Positions 6,561 through 9,516 of a DNA stretch of 9,516 nucleotides are shown piece by piece. Position 1 is the stretch's first letter. The number at the start of each line of letters is the position of its first letter. The notes beneath the pieces are model-generated. The model made no database searches. It saw only the letters and a list, made by a program, of their open reading frames with translations, and was not told the origin of the DNA. Where the stretch lies: positions 1-9,516 of the forward strand of contig DATIXD010000217.1 of assembly GCA_035518875.1 (NCBI GenBank), in the 5' to 3' direction. This stretch comes from DATIXD01 sp035518875 (lineage in GTDB: Bacteria > Pseudomonadota > Gammaproteobacteria > Methylococcales > Methylococcaceae). The position numbers and the translations under genes are program-made.

Positions 6561-8222
6561 CTACCAAGGCGCAGCCAAATAGGGGAACTCCGTCAGGAAC
6601 GGCTTATCGTTTTTCAGGGGATTGGGTGGCGTCTTGGGCATGATGGGCGCCTTTTCCCAAAGGGCGGGATTTCCGAGCGTCTCCACATTGCAGGGTTTTC
6701 CGCCGCAGCCGGTTTCCATATCCAGAAATAGCGAAAGAAACCGTGTGGCCACCTGATCTTCGAATCGGCGCCCGAACGGCCACGTTCCCGTCGTATCCAT
6801 GTCGATGGAAGCGACATTGGGAATGAAGATTTCAAAGGTCTTAGGCGGTTTGATGTCAAGGCCACTCTTGTTCCAAGATTTGTCCGGCATATTCACCCGC
6901 TGGAAAAAGCATTTCTTGACGCGCGGGAACGCCTCGACAGCCAGTTTGTACGTCTTATAAACGGAGACCGGTGATTTGTCGTGATCGAAGCAGGTTCCAA
7001 GACCCAACGCGCTGATGGAGGGACCGAAACCCCAACCCAGATGAGCGAAGCGCGTGACATAATGGTGGGCGAGCTTGATGTTGTTGGCCAACTGTCGCTC
7101 GTCTTCCCGCTCGTTCAAAGCGGCATCCAGGAAGGGGACGCCATCCAGATCCACCTTCTTGTAATTCTTGATATCGTCATTGAATCCCGATTCCGCCGAT
7201 GGCTTCATCTCCGCCCAGGCTTGCTTGAAGAAGAACGCGGGCGATTTCTCGTCCGGCGTCGCATCGACCTTGCTGGAAGCCTTCAAAACCCAGCTTTCTC
7301 CCCATGTCCTGACAATCCGCTCCTTCTCCGGGGATTTGGTGATGAACTTCAATGGCATCTCCAACACGATGGCATTCACATTCCTGCCGGCCTGCGCATC
7401 TTTTCCGCTATACACGAAGCGGAAATTTCCGTTTTCATCCTTCAGGAATTTATTTCCTTTCCAGTCGAGCGAACCAGAGGGAAGATCCTTCTTGACCGTG
7501 ATACCCCAATCCGGGCTGTTCTTGTCATAATTGAAAAAGGTATTGCCCTCCAGCTCGATGAGCGTCTTCGGTATCGGCCATTCCCTTTTATCCGTCATCG
7601 CGTGCGGAACTTTATAATATTGCGGACCATAATTGATCGAGCGGAAAAACCCCGGCAGATCGTTGAAAAACGCATCGTCCCTGCCGCCGATGAATGTCTT
7701 GATGGAATGCCCATCCGGTGACTGGATCGTCACGACTTGATTGGTTTCGATCACCTTGGAAAAGCTGCCGCCCGGAAAATCCAGGAAATCGACTTTTGCC
7801 TGATTTTTCTTGTTGAATGTCACCCTGACTTCGGATGGCTTGGATTCCAGATATTTCTTACCGATGGCTTCGGCGTATCTCAGCATGGACTCCAGGGAGT
7901 ATTCATCGCCCATGGATACGCCGGTTCTCGGATCGGGGTCGAAACTGAGCTTGTAAAGCAGGTCGGTATCGAACACGCCCGCCTTGGGAATGGAAGCGAA
8001 TGTAAGGGCCACCACGACCTTCTCGCCGCCGGCTTTGTCATCACTCGGAAAACCGAACATATCGTAAAGATCGGCGGCGCTAACGGGGATATCGGCAAAG
8101 ATGGAATTGATGGCGTTGGGGTCGTTATGGTCTGCAGCCTGGGCAATGCGCTGGATCATCAGGCAATTGAGCGCCGTGAAAGCGATCAGCAAGAACTTGT
8201 ATCGTATCGCTACAGATTTCAT
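6561..8222 (-). CDS. Exported DUF4331 family protein
   Basis: A 553-residue protein with a clear Sec signal peptide (KSVAIRYKFLLIAFTALNCLMIQ, cleavage likely after AQA at residue 29). C20 does not sit in a proper lipobox, so it is probably not a lipoprotein. The mature start ADHNDPNAINS, then SAADLYDMFGFPSDD and VVVALTFAS, is the N-terminal pattern of DUF4331 proteins. The C-terminal part has the family-like WPFGRRFEDQVATRFLSLFLDM and the ending KPFLTEFPYLAAPW. The late Cys residues (CGGKPC) could form a disulfide after export. No enzymatic role is established for DUF4331. First gene of the probable operon with the TPR and HupE-like genes; such trios recur in proteobacteria as far as I recall. 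Strong ribosome site AAGGAG 8 bases before ATG 8222. Function unknown; periplasmic or secreted location likely. Confidence 0.87.
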   Translation of the reverse strand: MKSVAIRYKFLLIAFTALNCLMIQRIAQAADHNDPNAINSIFADIPVSAADLYDMFGFPSDDKAGGEKVVVALTFASIPKAGVFDTDLLYKLSFDPDPRTGVSMGDEYSLESMLRYAEAIGKKYLESKPSEVRVTFNKKNQAKVDFLDFPGGSFSKVIETNQVVTIQSPDGHSIKTFIGGRDDAFFNDLPGFFRSINYGPQYYKVPHAMTDKREWPIPKTLIELEGNTFFNYDKNSPDWGITVKKDLPSGSLDWKGNKFLKDENGNFRFVYSGKDAQAGRNVNAIVLEMPLKFITKSPEKERIVRTWGESWVLKASSKVDATPDEKSPAFFFKQAWAEMKPSAESGFNDDIKNYKKVDLDGVPFLDAALNEREDERQLANNIKLAHHYVTRFAHLGWGFGPSISALGLGTCFDHDKSPVSVYKTYKLAVEAFPRVKKCFFQRVNMPDKSWNKSGLDIKPPKTFEIFIPNVASIDMDTTGTWPFGRRFEDQVATRFLSLFLDMETGCGGKPCNVETLGNPALWEKAPIMPKTPPNPLKNDKPFLTEFPYLAAPW

Positions 8223-8705
8223 GAGTTCTTCTCCTTAACCAGTTTGGACAATCCGGAAGGCGCCGCGACGAGCCCCTTCGCCCTAACAAGCGCGGTCGAC
8301 TTGACGCACCGCGCTACCGTGCCTTTACGGTTCTTCGCCCGAGCCGATGCTGTAGCGCATTGGCCACTCTGGGGGGTATGGAAGACGCCGCATTTGAACC
8401 TCACCTCACGGCAAGACACCCCCTTTCATTGAGCGAACCATGCACTTGCGACGAGTCTTTGTCAAGGCGGGCCGGCGATGAGGTCGAATGGCGATTGCCG
8501 GTTGGAGTGCAGGGACGTTGGGAGGTTAAGGATTGGGTTGCCGAATGGATCTGATCAGAGCAGTGTGAAGGCCGATCCATCGCGAAAAATAACTGCGCCT
8601 ATACTCGGGATTTGAGCAGCCGGCGGGAGTAGCATGAACGCTTCGGTAGCAACGAGAAGCGCCGTGAACAAGCAGAGTTTTCTTACCTGAAAGGATGAAG
8701 ATCAA
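8223..8705. promoter_or_regulatory. Divergent intergenic region between the DUF4331 operon and cas3
   Basis: This 483-base region separates two genes read away from each other, so it must hold both promoters. I see no gene in it; frames such as 8360-8554 lack family features and ribosome sites. It has no CRISPR repeats and no spaced direct repeats. Two adjacent inverted repeats lie on the DUF4331 side (separate entry). A TATACT box at 8600-8605 could be a -10 element for cas3, but no good -35 box stands at the proper distance. Upstream of ATG 8706 the sequence AAAGGA offers a weak ribosome site at about 10 bases. Confidence 0.5.
8289..8331 (-). promoter_or_regulatory. Two adjacent inverted repeats in the DUF4331 upstream region
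   Basis: AGCGCGGT (8289-8296) and ACCGCGCT (8308-8315) form an 8-bp stem with an 11-base loop. Directly beside it, ACCGT (8316-8320) and ACGGT (8327-8331) form a 5-bp stem with a 6-base loop. They lie 67-109 bases upstream of the DUF4331 start. They could be operator half-sites or hairpins in a 5' leader. I could not match them to a known riboswitch. Confidence 0.4.
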
Positions 8706-9516
8706 ATGGAACCACATTTCTATGCCCACAGCGAAAACAAGGCAGAAAAATGGCACCTTTTGCGGGATCACTTACAAGGCGTCGGTAATTTGGCCCGCCA
8801 TTTCGCTGAGAAAAGCTGCTCAGCGCTAAGCGATGCCGCCTACTGGGCTGGATTACTGCATGATCTCGGCAAATATCGCGATGAATTTCAGGCTTATCTC
8901 CGCAATGAGCGGGAAGGCAGTGTCGACACGCATCATGCGGTTTACGGTGCTGCGCTAGCATTTCATCGCGGGTGGTGCGGCCCAGCTTTTGCGGTTGCTG
9001 GACACCACGCAGGTTTGCACGATTTTGATCAGCTTGAGGCGCTGGTGGAAGATAAGAAGTATCAGGCGGCTGAACGACTGCCGATGATTGTCGGGCGATT
9101 TGAGAAGGAAATCAGCGCTATTGTCGAGCAGATTTCCGAACCCGAATTTGCTATCAACAACCCTCATGGCGCCGAATTTTACATCCGGTTGCTTTTCTCA
9201 GTGCTTGTAGATGCGGACTTTCTCGACACTGAAGCGCATTACAACGGCGCGCCACGGAAATCCGTAGGACTCGCTCCTTCTGAACTGCTACAGCGTTTGG
9301 TCGCAGAAAAAGAGAGTAAATCGCAGACCGGCGAACTCAATGCCATTCGAAATCGAATCTTTCAGCAGTGTCTCGATAAGGCCACAGAACCATTGCGTTT
9401 CTTCTCGCTGACGGTTCCAACCGGCGGCGGCAAGACACTATCGGGGATGGCTTTCGCGCTGGCGCACGCAGCCCAGCACAAGTTGCGGCGGGTGATCGTT
9501 GTCATTCCCTACCTTT
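8706..9516 (+). CDS. cas3: CRISPR-associated nuclease-helicase Cas3 (N-terminal part, cut by window edge)
   Basis: The first 270 residues of Cas3, the effector that unwinds and degrades DNA marked by Cascade in type I CRISPR-Cas systems. The frame is open to the right edge. The HD nuclease domain comes first: FYAHS (5-9), H22, LLHDLGKYRDEFQAYL (50-65, with H52-D53 and K56), THHAVYGA (75-82), AGHHAG (98-103) and VDADFLDTE (168-176). All metal-binding positions I can place are present, so the nuclease looks active. The helicase begins with SLTVPTGGGKT (234-244), the Walker A motif, and VIVVIPY (263-269). The opening, the spacing and the single HD-plus-helicase chain resemble type I-C Cas3, but the subtype needs the downstream genes (cas5, cas8c and cas7 would be expected). 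ATG 8706 is chosen because the homology starts there; the ribosome site AAAGGA is weakly spaced. Nothing upstream suggests an operon partner. Confidence 0.93.
   Translation, partial: MEPHFYAHSENKAEKWHLLRDHLQGVGNLARHFAEKSCSALSDAAYWAGLLHDLGKYRDEFQAYLRNEREGSVDTHHAVYGAALAFHRGWCGPAFAVAGHHAGLHDFDQLEALVEDKKYQAAERLPMIVGRFEKEISAIVEQISEPEFAINNPHGAEFYIRLLFSVLVDADFLDTEAHYNGAPRKSVGLAPSELLQRLVAEKESKSQTGELNAIRNRIFQQCLDKATEPLRFFSLTVPTGGGKTLSGMAFALAHAAQHKLRRVIVVIPYL

Noticed and set aside
8340..8410. GCCACT...GGAAG pattern resembling part of a cobalamin riboswitch
   Set aside because: The B12 box and the rest of the conserved core are absent, and it lies on the strand opposite to the gene it would control.
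6981..8432. Plus-strand frames of 246 and 231 codons opposite DUF4331
   Set aside because: Shadows; the minus strand has a signal peptide, strong ribosome site and family motifs.
8432..8705. Search for a CRISPR array or leader upstream of cas3
   Set aside because: No direct repeats with regular spacing are present.

Overview
The window looks like a bacterial chromosome segment from a proteobacterium, probably a beta- or gammaproteobacterium. This rests on codon and GC style, on the DUF4331/TPR/HupE gene trio, and on the style of the Shine-Dalgarno sites; no rRNA or other taxonomic marker is present, so the assignment is an inference. It is an accessory-type stretch in which intact genes alternate with decayed ones.

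Region 1 (1-2597): one intact 552-residue gene of unknown function on the + strand. It seems to belong to a widespread, often multi-copy family with a probable C-terminal winged helix. About 880 bases without a gene follow. That stretch opens with a large imperfect hairpin (1801-1878) and holds short repeats that resemble decayed transposon ends (about 1980-2075).

Region 2 (2598-3825, + strand): the remains of an ECF42-type sigma factor locus. A YciI-related (DGPF) gene has lost its start codon and carries several frameshifts. An intact PhnB-like VOC gene follows. Immediately after its stop lies only the C-terminal TPR-like part of an ECF42 sigma factor; both DNA/polymerase-binding sigma domains are gone. 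The functional module is therefore broken, with one apparently intact member.

Region 3 (4030-8222, - strand): a probable three-gene operon read from right to left. It encodes an exported DUF4331 protein, a membrane-anchored TPR protein and a HupE/UreJ-type membrane protein with conserved in-membrane His/Asp/Glu residues. A perfect 13-bp-stem terminator-like hairpin sits between the first and second genes, and the second and third overlap by 26 bases. Together they suggest an envelope system with a secreted product, a scaffold and a metal-permease-like partner. Its substrate cannot be read from the sequence.

Region 4 (8223-9516): a 483-base divergent intergenic region, then the first 270 residues of a Cas3 nuclease-helicase on the + strand (HD domain and Walker A motif intact), which runs off the right edge. 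This marks the start of a type I CRISPR-Cas operon, most likely type I-C. No CRISPR repeats lie inside the window.
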